Shown here: positions 10,933-22,811 of the stretch, one piece after another
Layout of the letters: each line of letters begins with the position of its first letter
How positions within the stretch are numbered: position 1 is the first letter of the stretch
From: Oxytricha trifallax
Taxonomy: Eukaryota; Ciliophora; Spirotrichea; Sporadotrichida; Oxytrichidae
NCBI GenBank assembly: GCA_000711775.1
Contig: ARYC01002748.1
Span: 31,612-95,611 of the forward strand
Reading direction: 5' to 3'
DNA: 64,000 bases
The notes under the pieces: model-generated
Seen by the model: the letters and a program-made list of their open reading frames with translations, nothing else
Databases searched by the model: none
Told to the model about the DNA's origin: nothing
Made by a program: the position numbers and the translations under genes

Positions 10933-12333
10933 ATGAGCGGTAACTTACTTAGAAAAGCGGCATTGCTTGGCATTAGCCAGCAAAAACTTTCTTACATGAA
11001 TCAAAAGAAAAATGAGACTTGTGTGCCTCAACCTAATTTGAACCTGAAATTTTCTTACCCTCAGACTTTGAATAGCAATTAAATTGTAAAATAGATATGC
11101 AGAGCTAAGAAATATAATGTGAGGCACCAATAAAAATGATTGAAGAGGAGAAAGAGAAAAAAAATAAAGATAGATCATTTTTGTGAAGAGTGTTAGAAGA
11201 GCTTTACTTATAAATCTGCTCTCAAACGTCATATTTTAGAGCAGCATTCTAACAAACCCAAGCTCCATCTTAAGCATGATAAAATAGATGGAAAATATTT
11301 CTCCCCTTACTGTAATAAGTAATACAATCATTCAAGGGATCCAAAAGTTCACCTTGAAAAACACCATGGTAAGAAGTTTGAAGTCATAGATCCTGAGACT
11401 GGTGAAGTATTTCTTCAGAAAAGAAAGCCAAGAGATCCTTTAGAATTTCTGGAGCAAAGAGTTAAGAAAGAGAATAAACTCATTAAAGCAGTGATATACC
11501 TCCCTGCCTCTGAGATAGTAAAAATTACTCTCAAAATGCATTCACTCAAGCTTCCAATATTGAATATAATTGGCCTAACTTAGTGCAAAGAAAGTTATCT
11601 TATTCTTGAAGATATATTTGAGAAAAAAGTCATAACTGATAAGCAGTTTGCTTACAAGATTTATCCATTCAATTACTTTAAATGCGATGACAAGTATCAA
11701 CGGAGTTTGTCAATGAGTATCAAGCTCTTTCTAAAGCAAGGGGAGGACAGAGCAGATTTATAGTTAAACTTGAAGCAATTCTCCTTGCTTAAAATCATGT
11801 AACTTTTCGCCTACCTTTATACTAATGAAATTCAGTGACTATATCCAAGACTAAAGATATCCAAAGTAACTACCTCTTATTCTAACAAATGTCTGTAAAG
11901 GTATTGAGTAGCTGCATACTTTAGGATACGTGCACAGAAATTCAAAGCCTGAAAACATTATGCTTGACTTTTCACCACTCAGAGTGGTAATAATAGACTT
12001 CAATAGATCGTAGAGAGTTGAGGCTTCAGGACTGGCCAACATTCGTGGCACTCATATTAGGTGAGATATCTGGGCTTTAGCAGCAATTATTATAGAGTGC
12101 GATATGCACAGAAATGACTACTATAGTTGTAGAAGAGAAAAAGATTCAAAGCATAGAATCCAGCAGTATCTAGAGTAAAATAAGATAAATGGTAAAATGA
12201 GAGATATGGCTGAGCAAATTATCCTGAAGCCTAACAACAGAGCAGAGCATACAATTGACTAGATAATTAGTTGGTTAGGAGAAATTAAGTTTAGAAAGTT
12301 GCCTCATGATGCCAAAGTACTGTTTGAGGGAAT
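10933..12333 (+). pseudogene. TBE 57-kDa zinc-finger/kinase-like gene (C1)
   Basis: ATG at 10933 opens MSGNLLRKAALLGISQQ. Two C2H2 fingers follow: FCEECQKSFTYKSALKRH with a second His, then YFSPYCNKQYNHSRDLKVH, where the first Cys is Ser in this copy. The kinase-like part shows LGYVHRNSKPEN (Asp of HRD replaced by Asn) and VIIDFNRS. About 20 residues around the GTPGYYP motif are missing before DIWALAAIIIECDM. The terminal TGA seen in C2 has become GGG. Several shifts make this a pseudogene. Confidence 0.8.
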
Positions 12334-13030
12334 ATTTAAAATAAAACACCTAAAATACAAACTAATTTACATTACATTTAAACACTAAAAACCTACACAA
12401 ACCCTACTAAAACCCAAATAAAGTATGAAATAATAGTCTACTTTTATCAATCAAAAACTCAAACAAACAACAAAAAAGGTTTTGGGGTTTTGAATGTGCA
12501 AAACAAGACATTTTATCTTTAAAAAGCTTAGTAAATTAAAGGCACTTAAATTCTTCGGATCCTAACTTTTTAATGAGGACAGATGTCTTCAATCTGACTT
12601 CGAATTCACGTAAAATGGATAGTCAATTAGTACTATAGCTGGGAGACAATTCTCTAACGCGGTTTTGGGCAACCTTTGGGAACACGTCGAAAAACTCGAT
12701 TTAAAGTTTTGATGTGCGTCAATAAAAATATGAATTTTATTAATATAAAATATAAATACAATCCACACAAATAGCTCAATATATTCATGGTCTATTTTTC
12801 AAATCTGTCGTTTCCTTACCTCGTCGTGATCCTCAACTCTCGAAAAACGAGATTCATATACCAAAACATACTTTTAACATCTCTTAAGGGCTCAAAACAC
12901 CAAAACACCTTCAGTAGTTTGATTGAGTTTTTGATTGATAAAAGTAGAATATTAATGCATACTTTATTAGGGTTTAAATAGGGTTTATGAAGGGGATTAG
13001 GGTTTAAATGTAATGTAAATTAGTGCTTAA

Positions 13031-14068
13031 ATGAGAGATCTGGAGTCAGTATATGAAAGTCAGTAAATAGATCTGCTGTTTAAGTTGCGTTATAAATCTG
13101 ATGATTACAGTGAATAAATCAAACCTATTTTAAATTACACTTCTATAGCAAGGCTGCTCCATAAATATCTGCTACTGTTAGATCTCACTGCTTGTTAGAA
13201 TTGAATTTAAAAAGATAGCTAGCCTAAGAGACCTTAAAAGTTTTAGCAGCATCATATTAATTATCATATTAATGATAAGACGCTTAAATACTGGGCTCAT
13301 TTCTATCTGCCTAGAGAGCTGTGATGTATCATCGCCAATTTCCTGAGCTTCACATCTCTGCATAATCCATAGCGAACATATATAAAAAGAATGGAATATC
13401 TTACAAGACAGTCAATCGCATTAAGAGAGTGATTGACTTTAATGTTCCATTTTATAAGACTAATTTAAATTATATATTCGATTAAATGCAGAGGGCTTAA
13501 GAGCATAATATAAAGTTCATACACGCTGATGAGGCAGTATTCACCTTTAATACCTTCATATCAAGGTCTTGGTATAAAAGATATAGCAACATTGAAGTAT
13601 ATGATTAAAAGGTTAAGGTTTAAACTCATGCTATTCTTGGTGGAATAAGTGAAGATAGTGGCCTCGAGACTTATGTTATCCAACCTCGCTCTATTTAGAC
13701 TGAATAATATATATAGTTCTTACAAAAGCTCAGAGAAAAGTACGCTGACTAAGAGATTATTCTGTTCGTTGATATCCTGCCAGCTCATAAAACTAAAGAC
13801 TCAAGAGAGGAGTATGAAAGGCTAAACATAACACCTGTATTTAATGTACCTTATAGCAGTTAGTTCAATGGAATCGAGAAGTTATTGTTGGCTATTGAAA
13901 TTTCATTATAAGAAATTGCTGATCTACCATATGATGCATGATATAAAGATAGATACAATCGATTTTATTAAGAGTGCTGCTAAGAGAGTCAGCGATGATA
14001 ATGCTAAAGTATGCGCTAGAGAAGTAAGATTTTGTGTTTATAAATAAGTTTTAGATTTAAGGGAATGA
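13031..14068 (+). pseudogene. TBE transposase, degenerate (C2)
   Basis: Starts MRDLESVYES at 13031. It shares with C1 the VDILPAHKTK and GIEKLLL variants around the second and third catalytic positions. FIHADEAVFTFNTFIS is intact. Deletions near 13210-13230 and a one-base gap near the QFNGIE motif break the frame. The TGA at 14066-14068 is six bases from the 22-kDa stop. Confidence 0.85.
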
Positions 14069-14074
14069 TTAAGT

Positions 14075-14853
14075 TCACATATTAAATTAACCCATAAAGG
14101 GATTTGGCTTCTCTTTCTTTTCTTCCTCTTAAGGCTTGCTTGGGCCTATGTTTCTTCTCTTAGTGCCAGCTCCTGCATCTATGTTCATCTCGTCTGGCTT
14201 TTATAAATCTTTGAAGAGCCTCTTACTCAATCATGTTTTACTTGAGACTTTCACTCTCTGTTTAATTTGCTGCGCTCTTTCATCAAATATATAGCAGTGC
14301 CAGATTTTTCTATAAAATTAGAAGACTAAGCTTACTAGTGATGAATGGATGCTTCTGCAGTTCCAAGAGCCAGGTGTCGCCGATCTTAATTCCTTGCTTC
14401 TCTTTTTCTTCAGAATAGATGCTATAGCAATTCTGTTGAGCTACTTAGATTACTTCATTTAAGTACTCAGGTTTCAGAGTTCCAAGGACAGCAAAGAAGA
14501 GTTTTTTTCTGGCAACTTATTAGAGAGTTGCAGCTTTGATGGAAGGTAGAGAGCAACATCTGGATCACTCATAGCATCATCATAAAGATTTGTTACTGAG
14601 ATTTCAGGGAAGTCAGGTATCTCGATCATCCTAATTTAATAGACTTAAAAGCTTTTTTCTCTTCACTTAGCAAGGCTTTTAAGAACGAGATTTTAGTCCC
14701 CTCCTAACTTGGCAAGAAGAGTCCAACTATAACAATTGTATTGATTATACATGAAAACTTACCTTGCTATACCAAGTATCTGTAGAGGTCCTCTTTACTC
14801 CTGAATTTACCTATTAAATCTTGAGATTATATTCTCTTCATTGCATCATTCAT
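14075..14853 (-). pseudogene. TBE 22-kDa gene (C2)
   Basis: Same exon and intron layout as C1: start MNDAMKRI at 14853, intron 1 ending near 14732, intron 2 near 14330, tail MNIDAGAGTKRR. A one-base loss near 14500 shifts the frame in the FFFGVLGTLK region. Divergent from the 57-kDa gene and convergent with the transposase. Confidence 0.7.
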
Positions 14854-15426
14854 AGAGTCTATCTTGCTTCCAGTTTCTATAAACGTTTATGAAATTTAAA
14901 TGTTTGGATATCCATTCTGAACTTACTAAAATTTTACTCCTAAATAGGGAGATCCACTTGGAGATCAACCTGAATCACATATATTGAGAAAGATGGAGGA
15001 ACTTCTCCAAGTTTCAAAGTTTGACTTCCATTTTTTATAAAACTTTCTCCATTAAATTGATCCTAATAATAATTAATTAAATTAGGTGGTGCTCCTAATT
15101 TATTTAAAACCTAATTAGGAGGTTAAATTAAAGTTCAAAACCGTATTAGGTGGTAAATTAAAAAAATTAAATTGTAAAACTTCCCATCCTAATCTTGCGA
15201 GAACAAATTTAGGAGGACCACCTAACTTCACAAAACACATTTAGATGCATTTTAATGTATAAAATGGATGAATTAGTATATAAATATCTAAAAATTTAAG
15301 AAAAATAAAACAAATGTCACACACTCTGTCCTCATCAAACCTCTCTAAACCTTTGAGAATATGCTCTTACTCGTGTATAAAGGTAGAATTTAAACAGCTT
15401 GTATAATTATTAATAGTATTTATAAA

Positions 15427-16827
15427 ATGAGCGGTAACTTACTTAGAAAAGCGGCATTGCTTAACATTAGCCAGCAAAAACTTTCTTACATGAATCAAAA
15501 GAAAAATGAGACTTGTGTGCCTCAACCTAATTTGAACCTGAAATTTTCTTACCCTCAGACTTTGAATAGCAATTAAATTGTAAAATAGATATGCAGAGCT
15601 AAGAAATATAATGTGAGGTACCAATAAAAATGATTGAAGAGGAGAAAGAGAAAAAAGAAATAAAGATAGATCATTTTTGTGAAGGGTGTTAGAAGAGCTT
15701 TACTTATAAATCTGCTCTCAAACTCATACTTTAGAGCAGCATTCGAACAAACCCAAGCTCTATCTTAAGCATGATAAGATAGATGGAAAATATTTCTGCC
15801 CTTACTGTAATAAGTAATACAATCATTCAAGGGATCTAAAAGTTCACCTTGAAAAACACCATAGTAAGAAATTTGAAGTCATAGATCCTGAGACTGGTGA
15901 AGTATTTCTTCAGAAAAGAAAGCCAAGAGATCCTTTAGAATTTCTGGAGCAAAGAGTTAAGAAAGAGAATAAACTCATTAAAGCAGTGATATACCTCCCT
16001 GCCTCTGAGATAGTAAAAATTACTCTCAAAATGCATTCACTCAAGCTTCCAATATTGAATATAATTGGCCTAACTTAGTGCAAAGAAAGTTATCTTATTC
16101 TTGAAGATATATTTGAGAAAAAAGTCATAACTGATAAGCAGTTTGCTTACAAGATTTATCCATTCAATTACTTTAAATGCGATGACAAGTATCAAACGGA
16201 GTTTGTCAATGAGTATCAAGCTCTTTCTAAAGCAAGGGGAGGACAGAGCAGATTTATAGTTAAACTTGAAGCAATTCTCCTTGCTTAAAATCATGTAACT
16301 TTTCGCCTACCTTTATACTAATGAAATTCAGTGACTATATTCAAGACTAAAGGTATCCAAAATAACTACCTCTTATTCTAACAAATGTCTGCAAAGGTAT
16401 TGAGGAGCTGCATACTTTAGGACACGTGCACAGAAATTCAAAGCCTGAAAACATTATGCTTGACTTTTCACCACTCAGAGTGGTAATAATAGACTTCAAT
16501 AGATCGTAGAGAGTTGAGGCTTCAGGACTGGCCAACATTCGTGGCACTCATATTAGGTGAGATATCTGGGCTTTAGCAGCAATTATTATAGAGTGCGATA
16601 TGCACAGAAATGACTACTATAGTTGTAGAAGAGAAAAAGATTCAAAGCATAGAATCCAGCAGTATCTAGAGTAAAATAAGATAAAAGGTAAAATGAGAGA
16701 TATGGCTGAGCAAATTATCCTGAAGCCTAACAACAGAGCAGAACATACAATCGACTAGATAATTAGTTGCTTAGGAAAAATTAAGTTTAGAAAGTTGCCT
16801 CATGATGCCAAGGTAATGTTTGAGTGA
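15427..16827 (+). pseudogene. TBE 57-kDa zinc-finger/kinase-like gene (C2)
   Basis: Starts MSGNLLRKAALLNISQQ. Finger 1 is FCEGCQKSFTYKSALK, where one base is missing just before the His (AAACTCAT against AAACGTCAT in C1). Finger 2 is intact: YFCPYCNKQYNHSRDLKVH with a downstream His. The kinase-like part has LGHVHRNSKPEN and VIIDFNRS, and the same deletion around the GTPGYYP motif as C1. TGA at 16825-16827 after LFE-type residues matches subfamily A. Confidence 0.8.
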
Positions 16828-17185
16828 ATATTTAAAATAAAACACCTAAAATACAAACTAATTTACACAACATTTAAACCCTAATAACCTACACAAACCC
16901 TATTAAAACCCAAATAAAGTATGCACTAATAGTCTACTTTTATCAATCAAAAACTCAATCAAACTACAGAAAAGGTTTTGGGGTTTTAAATGCGCAAACA
17001 ATACAATTTATCTTTAAAAAGCAAAGTAAATTAAGAGCACTTGATTTATTCAGGATCTAACTTTTTAATGAGAGCAAATTTCTTCAATCTGATTTCAAAT
17101 TCAAGTAAAAGGGATAGTTAATTAGTACTATAGCTGGGAGAAAATCTTCTCTCACGCGGTTTTGGGCACCTTTCGGGAACACGTC

Positions 17186-18586
17186 GAAAAACTCGATTTA
17201 AAGTTTTGAAGTGCGTCAATAAAAATATGAATTTTATAAATATAAAATTTAAATATCATCCACATAATACAGTTTGTTACCATATCTTACGACAGATTAT
17301 AAAAACCTTGGATATGGGTTGCAATCACTCTTTAGAATTATCTTTTATCAGAAAGTATATAACTTCAATCAAAAAGTATACAATAATCGGGGTAGTTATT
17401 TATAAATTATTATCCCTGGATCATTTTTAAATTAGTCAAATATATTTTGACTGAGAGATCACCATAGTATGGAACGTTGAAAATTTAACATATCTTGTTT
17501 TTAGTAGTCTTTGGGACCTGAGAGAAGTACTTTTTGAATCTCATGGTGACATGCTCCTTTTGAGGCAAAAACTCTCCATATTTTTAAGAATAAATTATTT
17601 TACTACTAAACTTAATGAATTTTAAACAATCACTTTTGTTTTTAAATTTACTTTCAAATTCTCGAGCATTATGTCCTCTAATTTAGGAAATTTTCATAGT
17701 CTATTATATAGAATAAAACTAATTTAAGTTTTTGTTTAAGATTTTTGATTTATAAAAAAATAATTGATTTTAATTATAAATTCAGTATGAAAATATTATA
17801 AACTACTTGCAATAAATTATTTTTTTTCTTCATATATAGTTCTGTTTTTAATTAAACACTGATTTTACTTTCAATTGTTATTAATAATTTAATTATATTT
17901 ATTTCATAATTAATCTATAATATTTATGGGAGACTCTGATAGTTCTAAGTTCCAAAATAAATGAAATAATTGATAAAAAGACTTTCATTCTTAACTTAAA
18001 TATTTATTGCTATTAATACTTCGTAAATTCAAACAACAGATTATTTCTATAAATTAAACTTTGGTAACTTGTAGATTATGACCAATAATAGTTATAGGTA
18101 AATCAAATTTATTTTAACTAAAAAAGAGAATAGAAATAGGAAAATTTTCGAAAATTTAATTAATATTTATTTAACACCATTGATTTCCAATAATATTACT
18201 ATTTATAAATTGTTAAAATGTTTATTACCTCCTATATTCTCCTTAATATTCTAAGAACTAATACAATTTTATAGAAATATTGTCAATTCACTCTTATGTA
18301 GATAATTTTTTATGATAATATTGAGTACTTTTGAAATAATTAAATTCTTATGAAGGTTTTTCCTAGGATTTTGCGGCAAATTCTAACTTTCTAAATTATT
18401 GCTGATTTAATATTATTTTAACCTCCTTTAAGAAAATAAAATCATAGGTATAGTAAAAAACATAACAATTTATTATTAAAACACAAGAATGTAAGAGAAA
18501 TAGAAATCTGCCATCTATAAACTTAATAGTCTAGTTTAATTGAAGATTTGTTGGACACATCATAATAACTCAGGGTAATATGCAAA
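17186..18586. other. AT-rich DNA after the tandem array, no gene seen
   Basis: The first 55 bases repeat the start of the tandem unit; thereafter the sequence is unique and AT-rich. A 74-codon frame at 17206-17430 starts inside the repeat and has no protein-like character. Nothing else recognised. Confidence 0.45.
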
Positions 18587-19278
18587 ATGATAACTCAGGA
18601 TCATGAGCACATATTTTTCTAATTACCAAAAAATGAAGACATAGCATCCAGAAAGTCTGGCAAGATATGGAGGAATATTAGCAGCAAGTGTGTAGTGGTA
18701 TTTTCGAGTAGTTATGATTGCAGGAAATACATGACTAGCATCCATAAAACCAACTCAAGACCAAAACTATATAGCAATCAAGGCTTTCTTCAAAGACTAG
18801 GTAAAACTCAAGTTCAAGTTTTTAAAGGCTATAAATTACTACCTATTTAGAGAAAAGTGAAAAATTTAGAAAGAAAATTACTCACTCAACTAATAGTGTT
18901 TAAAGGAGACTTTAGGAGTAATAAAATGTGTGAAGATAAAAGAACACATGCTTTGAAGAGATACATAAAGCTCGACAAAGTTGTGCTGATGGATCAAGTA
19001 TATCAAATTAAGGAAGGAGTGTACTATCCAAATCTAAGAGATCAAGAAATATTAGCAAAAACGATAGAAATGTATTGGAGCATGAGATGATTTAAATATG
19101 GTTTATTAACTAAAAGAAAGATGTCGACAGACAGCTCTTGAAAATGCATGGCGATAACGAAATTAAATAGGACAGTGGATCAAACAACAAATTAAAGGTC
19201 CTAAATGGTTCTGGTATATATACATCATATAAAAATAAATTATTCTTAAATAAGAAAAGTCTCCGATATAATGAGTGA
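18587..19278 (+). CDS. unknown protein, about 230 aa, one frame change
   Basis: ATG at 18587 opens MITQDHEHIFFQLPKNEDIA and runs 168 codons to TGA at 19088-19090. The overlapping frame from about 19050 continues with a protein-like sequence (KKDVDRQLLKMHGDNEIKQD) to TGA at 19276. A single-base shift near 19080, or an unseen junction, would join them. The middle is basic and helix-prone (KNLERKLLTQLIVFKGDFRS). No family was recognised and no transposon ends were found around it. It could be a macronuclear-destined segment. Confidence 0.4.
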
Positions 19279-20725
19279 TTAAATTTATAAATAGGTTAAA
19301 TAATTATTTAATTAAAATAGCATTATAAATAATAAATGGTCTTAGATATGCTAAGCTTTCTTCACTTTTATTGTTAATTTCATTGGTTTCGACAAGATTT
19401 CACAATCTCATTAGAGTCAAAATTCTAAATACCAATGTCTTTTGAGATTTCCAATTAATTTTTAGCTTCTATTTCGATTTAAAAGTAAGATATATATAAA
19501 TTTTTAAAGTAATATTCATTAAATTAATTACAATCAACATCAGTATGCATCAATGAAAAAATATTTATTAATATTTTGTCCATTTTAAATGATAGCTAAT
19601 AATCTAATAGATCGTTTATTGATCTTCCTCTCTGTTCTTTTCTATTCTATAATATACTGAAATATTGTGTAAGTACTCAAATCTTTATTAGCTCTTTTGT
19701 CCTTCTCATCATTAATTGCTTTACAAATTATTAATATTTAAGTAAAGGCTCAAATGAAATCATTTGAATATTTCACACTATTATCTATGAAGTGATAATC
19801 ATAATAAATATATTTATAATGTAAATTAAGGACAACAAAAGAATTTATTGATTATTTTTATATCCTCTTTTAATAGTTTACAAGGAGCATAAATTTTCAA
19901 TTATTAACTTTGTGAAATGCTTTTGAGCTTCAACAGCTACCAATGACTGGTTATTGCATAAATTATAAATCTCCTTCAGTAACAATATAGCTCCAATTAT
20001 TAAATTTCAATAGTGCATTATAATAGGGGTATAATATCAAATTGTTTGCAAGCATCTCTTTCTAAAATACTGAAGTTACTTTAAATTAAATTGCGAAATT
20101 AAGTTTCATATATGTAAAATTTTTGCTATAGCTATATATATATATATCTAGTTTTATAATTAACTTTCTTACATTAATTTGAAATTAATATTACTTATTT
20201 TAGATTGTATAAAAACGCATGGTTAAATAGATTTGAAGATGAAAAGCTAAAAAATAATGTAAATTATTTCTCAAAAAAATGTGAACATTATTATTTTATT
20301 AGCCAAGGAAAACAGAACCATAGACTTATAAATTTTAGATAAATTATTGGTGAAATGTTTTAGATTATAGAATAATTAAGATTATTAGTTTTCCACTCGG
20401 ATGGTATGTTGTAAACTTTATATTAATTTTAAGCAATTTACAAGATTTAATTAAAAGAAATGAAATTTCCAATTTAAAAACCTTAAGTTTTACACTTTAA
20501 ATTTTCTATTTAATCATTGATGATTGATATGAGTAAATTTCCAATATTGCTAGTCATAAAAGTTCTATGTGATAAGATTTTAAGCTTAGTATTTCATATT
20601 TGTTAATAAGTAAATCCGTCAATACATTGTAAGCTTTATTTGATTTATCTTTCCACTGTAGCATCGCATATCAAGATCGTATACTCTATTTCTATGTTAA
20701 AATTAATAACTTTTTATTCTTTAAT
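19279..20725. other. AT-rich spacer, no gene seen
   Basis: Unbroken AT-rich sequence up to the left inverted repeat of the next transposon, with a (TA)n run near 20134. No protein-like frame longer than about 50 codons was noticed. Confidence 0.45.
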
Positions 20726-20778
20726 TATCAAAATTTATTCATTATCGAAAATTAATTAATTGATAAACATAATTCAAG
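20726..20778 (+). repeat. left 53-bp terminal inverted repeat
   Basis: Compared base by base, it is the exact reverse complement of 24688-24740. The TGA stop of the kinase-like gene (20774-20776) lies inside it. Confidence 0.95.
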
Positions 20779-22315
20779 AACAAAAAATATGGACTAGTTT
20801 CACTTGTATATCCTTAAGCGATGGAATATTAGTTAGTTCTGTTGAAACATGTTTTAACAGCCATCTCTAGGCTGAGTTGAATTTTTTAGTTTTTATTAAA
20901 TGTTTTAGACAATCATTAATGCAGCTATGGTTGGCCATCTCCTGCAAGAATTCAGGTCCTACTATGGCTTCACTTATAATAACAAGCACTGAAAAAACAT
21001 CTTGTTATTAGTTGCCCTTTAGAACTTGAGCCCTATTACAAGTATAAAGATAAGGTATCATGGGTAGCATTTCATCGCTGCATACTTAATTTTTCATGGT
21101 CGAGTACTTAAAGTTAGTAATAAAGACTGAAACTTATCCTTTAAAATATACTTTGACGTTTTCTGGCTTTAGGTACCTATGAGCCACTCCATTCAAGTGT
21201 AGCTCCTTTACAGCATTTATAAACTCTCCGAGGATAATTTAGAGTGTTTTATTTGAAGCTTTTTTCTATAAAATCTCCTTCAGAGTTGAATCATAATATC
21301 TGCTGCCAAATACAAGCTATGAACTATCAACATAAAGCCCTCTCAAGTTATCCTAGAGTTTCGCATTTTGAGATTGGAGCATTAGAACAAATTTGAAATG
21401 TTGGTGAAGTCCATGAACCTTGTCAAAGTTATGCTCCAGTGACTTAAGTTTATGTACCTTAACATGGCTTCTCTTTGAGCTTATTTGATTTTCTTAAGCT
21501 CTTATTAAGTTTAGGTTTTAAGCTTGTGCTAATAAGTTCCCAATCTCAAGTGATATAGTAAACGGCAAACTCCTGATATCAAGTTTTTTAAATTAAGTTT
21601 TACTCTGAACTTAAGTTTATGTCTTTGGTTTCGAAGCTTTATTTTGCTATGACTAAACTTCATTCAGCTTTTAGCAACTTTGATTGATCTATTGTCTGGC
21701 ACTATGAATATTAGACTCTTCTTTTTAAAGGGATTCAGCTTCATATACGAGATTCTAAACTTCTTCAATTTCCTATAAGCTTACAGGTTCGGGTTATTAG
21801 TTCAGCATATTTGCGACCTAAAATAAATATAAAAAGCACAAGTTTACAAGGGAAGTATAGCCTGAAGACAAAAGTTGCTCTGCTGAATGTACTTGAAAGT
21901 GATCTTTAAGCGCTAAATAGCTTCTATATACTTCGTGAGTTTCTTTACAAGCCAAACATCTGTACTAGCCTCCAACTTTCAAGTGACTATAGCAACCCTC
22001 AGATCTTTTATGGATTTTTGAGTGCCTTTTAAGTTGCTACGGAGTATACACTTGGCTGCAAGTAGGACATAGAGCGAGAAATTTCGACTTGTATGCTAGG
22101 TACTTTGACCTCACCGCTCTTCTGCTTTTCCAACTCTTGTATAGCTCTTTATATTCAGGAACTTTCTGGCTAATATAACTAAGCGGGGTTGTTTCAGGGG
22201 TCTTTTCTCGACTTTAAATAGTTTCAAAGAAACTAGAACTCAGATCTGGCTACAGAACCTCTAAAATGCTAGGATCGTCATCAAGTAAGATTATGACTTA
22301 AACTTAGGTCTTCAT
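20774..22315 (-). CDS. zinc-finger/pseudokinase protein of the telomere-less element
   Basis: ATG at 22315 and TGA at 20774-20776 enclose 514 codons without another TGA. N-terminal residues about 90-145 form two C2H2-type fingers: CPTCSQVYTPQQLKRH with a second His, and YRCLACKETHEVYRS with a longer loop to His-x3-His. A GT-AG segment of 30 nt (GTAAAC to TTTTAG) after SSGYTSL may be an in-frame intron. The middle is Gln-rich. The C-terminal half has a kinase-like core, ELHLNGVAHRYLKPEN, in which the catalytic Asp of HRD is Tyr, and FITNFK where DFG is expected. It is therefore probably catalytically inactive. It matches the TBE 57-kDa architecture. Confidence 0.85.
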
Positions 22316-22811
22316 ATTTAGTACTAATAATTTTGATTAAATTTCAAAATTTTATTTAAACACATCAACTCTTAATTAACTGGATTTATTCTCAACTATT
22401 AAAAATGAGCAAAACTTAGGATGAGTTTTTTTGAGTAAAAACTTAGGCGAAATAGATTAAAGAAGAAAACTCTTGTGGTACAGCAAATAAATTAAACACA
22501 TATTTATGAGTAAAAGTAGTAAGTAATGAATAAAACGCTTAGATAATATTATTTCAAAAAAAATTTCAAATAATGCCTTAAAAAGTCTTTGTTGACATAA
22601 ACTTAGGTTATAGATTTTAATAAATTATCAAAACTTCAATATTCTTCAAGGACTTAACTTTATGTTCTCGAAGACAATACAATTATTTATGAGAAAATTT
22701 ATTTACTATTTAATATGTTGGCTGGTTCCCATTGGCTAGATAGCCAACTTTGCTATTTAATAATTAATTGGGACCTAATTATAATTCATTTCAGAAAGAC
22801 TCAAAAACTCT
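22316..22811. promoter_or_regulatory. divergent spacer with AAACTTAGG repeats and a hairpin
   Basis: AAACTTAGG occurs at about 22413, 22439 and 22610, with related words nearby. Closer to the 22-kDa-like gene, GTTGGCT and AGCCAAC form an inverted repeat (about 22718-22749) between two TATTTAATA words. Position corresponds to the motif-rich divergent spacers of the TBEs, but the motif is different. Confidence 0.45.

Larger units (their letters stand above)
8394..12492 (+). mobile_element. TBE copy C1
   Basis: The left end is AAAAACCCCAAAATCCC and the right end GGTTTTGGGGTTTTG, slightly decayed C4A4 repeats. Subterminal DNA differs from subfamilies A and B (TAGTTTGATTGAGTTTTT). The element is 4.1 kb with transposase (+), 22-kDa gene (-) and 57-kDa gene (+). 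No target duplication can be read. Its spacer has the CCTAATTAGGAGG motif family typical of subfamily C. Confidence 0.92.
8185..12689. repeat. tandem duplication, unit 1 (TBE C1 plus flanks)
   Basis: The unit starts near a TCGATTTAAAGTTTTGAAGT sequence at about 8195. That sequence recurs at about 12697 and again at about 17193, so two complete units of about 4.5 kb stand head to tail. Flanking bases on both sides of the TBE (for example CTTAAGGGCTC before it, and the GCGGTTTTGGGCA-type stretch after it) are repeated too. The TBE was therefore already inserted when the block duplicated. Confidence 0.88.
12893..16987 (+). mobile_element. TBE copy C2
   Basis: The left end reads AAAACACCAAAACACC (decayed telomere repeat) and the right end GGTTTTGGGGTTTT. 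Gene order is as in C1. It sits at the equivalent position of the second tandem unit, so it arose by duplication and not by a separate insertion. Confidence 0.92.
12690..17185. repeat. tandem duplication, unit 2 (TBE C2 plus flanks)
   Basis: Second head-to-tail copy of the 8185-12689 unit, with matching 5' flank, TBE and 3' flank. The partial start of a third flank at about 17186-17240 shows where the array ends. Differences between units are scattered substitutions and small indels. Confidence 0.88.

Noticed and set aside
15439..15624. Minus-strand frames inside TBE 57-kDa genes (also 10945-11232, 11851-12051, 16347-16547)
   Set aside because: Mirror images of the plus-strand zinc-finger and kinase-like coding sequence.
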